Assembly: GCA_024663395.1 (NCBI GenBank)
Contig: JANFAH010000007.1
Location: 2,170,001 to 2,234,000 of the forward strand
Length of the DNA stretch: 64,000 nt
Reading direction: 5' to 3'
Source of the DNA: Pisolithus tinctorius
Taxonomy: Eukaryota > Basidiomycota > Agaricomycetes > Boletales > Pisolithaceae
In this document: piece by piece, positions 63,965-64,000 of the stretch
Numbering within the stretch: the stretch's first letter is position 1
Layout: every line of letters starts with the position of its first letter
Position numbers and translations under genes: made by a program
The notes under the pieces: model-generated
What the model saw: the letters and a program-made list of their open reading frames with translations, nothing else
Database searches by the model: none
What the model was told of the DNA's origin: nothing

Positions 63965-64000
63965 GTCTACAACGTGATGCCAGTCACTAACCCTAATGCA

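Overview
This is a transposon-dense stretch of a basidiomycete (Agaricomycetes-like) nuclear genome. The host type is inferred from multi-exon genes with roughly 50-bp introns, a Tnp2-type DNA transposon with accessory genes of a kind I associate with mushroom-forming fungi, chromodomain Ty3/gypsy elements, and a fungal alpha-kinase gene. I found no tRNA or rRNA gene. Only the 2.8-6.6 kb interval looks like ordinary host genes.

Layout. 1-2.8 kb: a cluster of CACGTG-like palindromes, then a broken minus-strand gag. 2.8-6.6 kb: two multi-exon plus-strand genes, an alpha-kinase and a small protein with a possible viroplasmin-like start. 6.6-8.5 kb: minisatellite and LTR-like sequence. 8.5-47.0 kb: one old plus-strand Ty3/gypsy element (here Gypsy-1), cut into five pieces by four insertions: (i) a 12.5-kb Tnp2/CACTA-like DNA transposon with its own nested Ty1/copia; (ii) Gypsy-2 (TSD GATTC); (iii) a gag-only LTR element with no pol; (iv) Gypsy-3 (TSD CGATG). 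47.0-50.6 kb: a minus-strand Ty1/copia remnant holding a solo Gypsy-3-type LTR (TSD AGTAG). 50.7-60.75 kb: a 45-bp minisatellite present as a forward array and, 1.5 kb further on, an inverted array; Gypsy-4 (TSD GAAGT) sits inside the forward array. 60.9-64 kb: GTTGCAAC-rich repeats and a minus-strand multi-exon gene of a transposon-associated type, running to the window edge.

Biology. Gypsy-1, -2 and -4 are one lineage: gag, pol (protease, RT, RNase H, integrase, chromodomain) and an extra ORF3 of about 444 aa after pol, where env would sit. ORF3 starts on or right next to the pol stop codon. Gag and pol overlap in the -1 frame at a GGGTTTT site. Gypsy-3 lacks ORF3 and has a different slippery site. 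Gypsy-2, -3 and -4 have a sequence at the 5' LTR edge complementary to the predicted mRNA 5' end, as in Tf1-type self-priming, while both copia elements have an initiator-tRNA-Met anticodon-arm (half-tRNA) primer site.

Decay. Nearly all damage is C-to-T at CpG. About thirty in-frame TGA stops, mostly at conserved arginines, break the reading frames, and most LTR-LTR differences are CpG transitions. This fits cytosine methylation followed by deamination. Element calls rest on visible motifs, repeat pairs and target-site duplications; no database search was possible.
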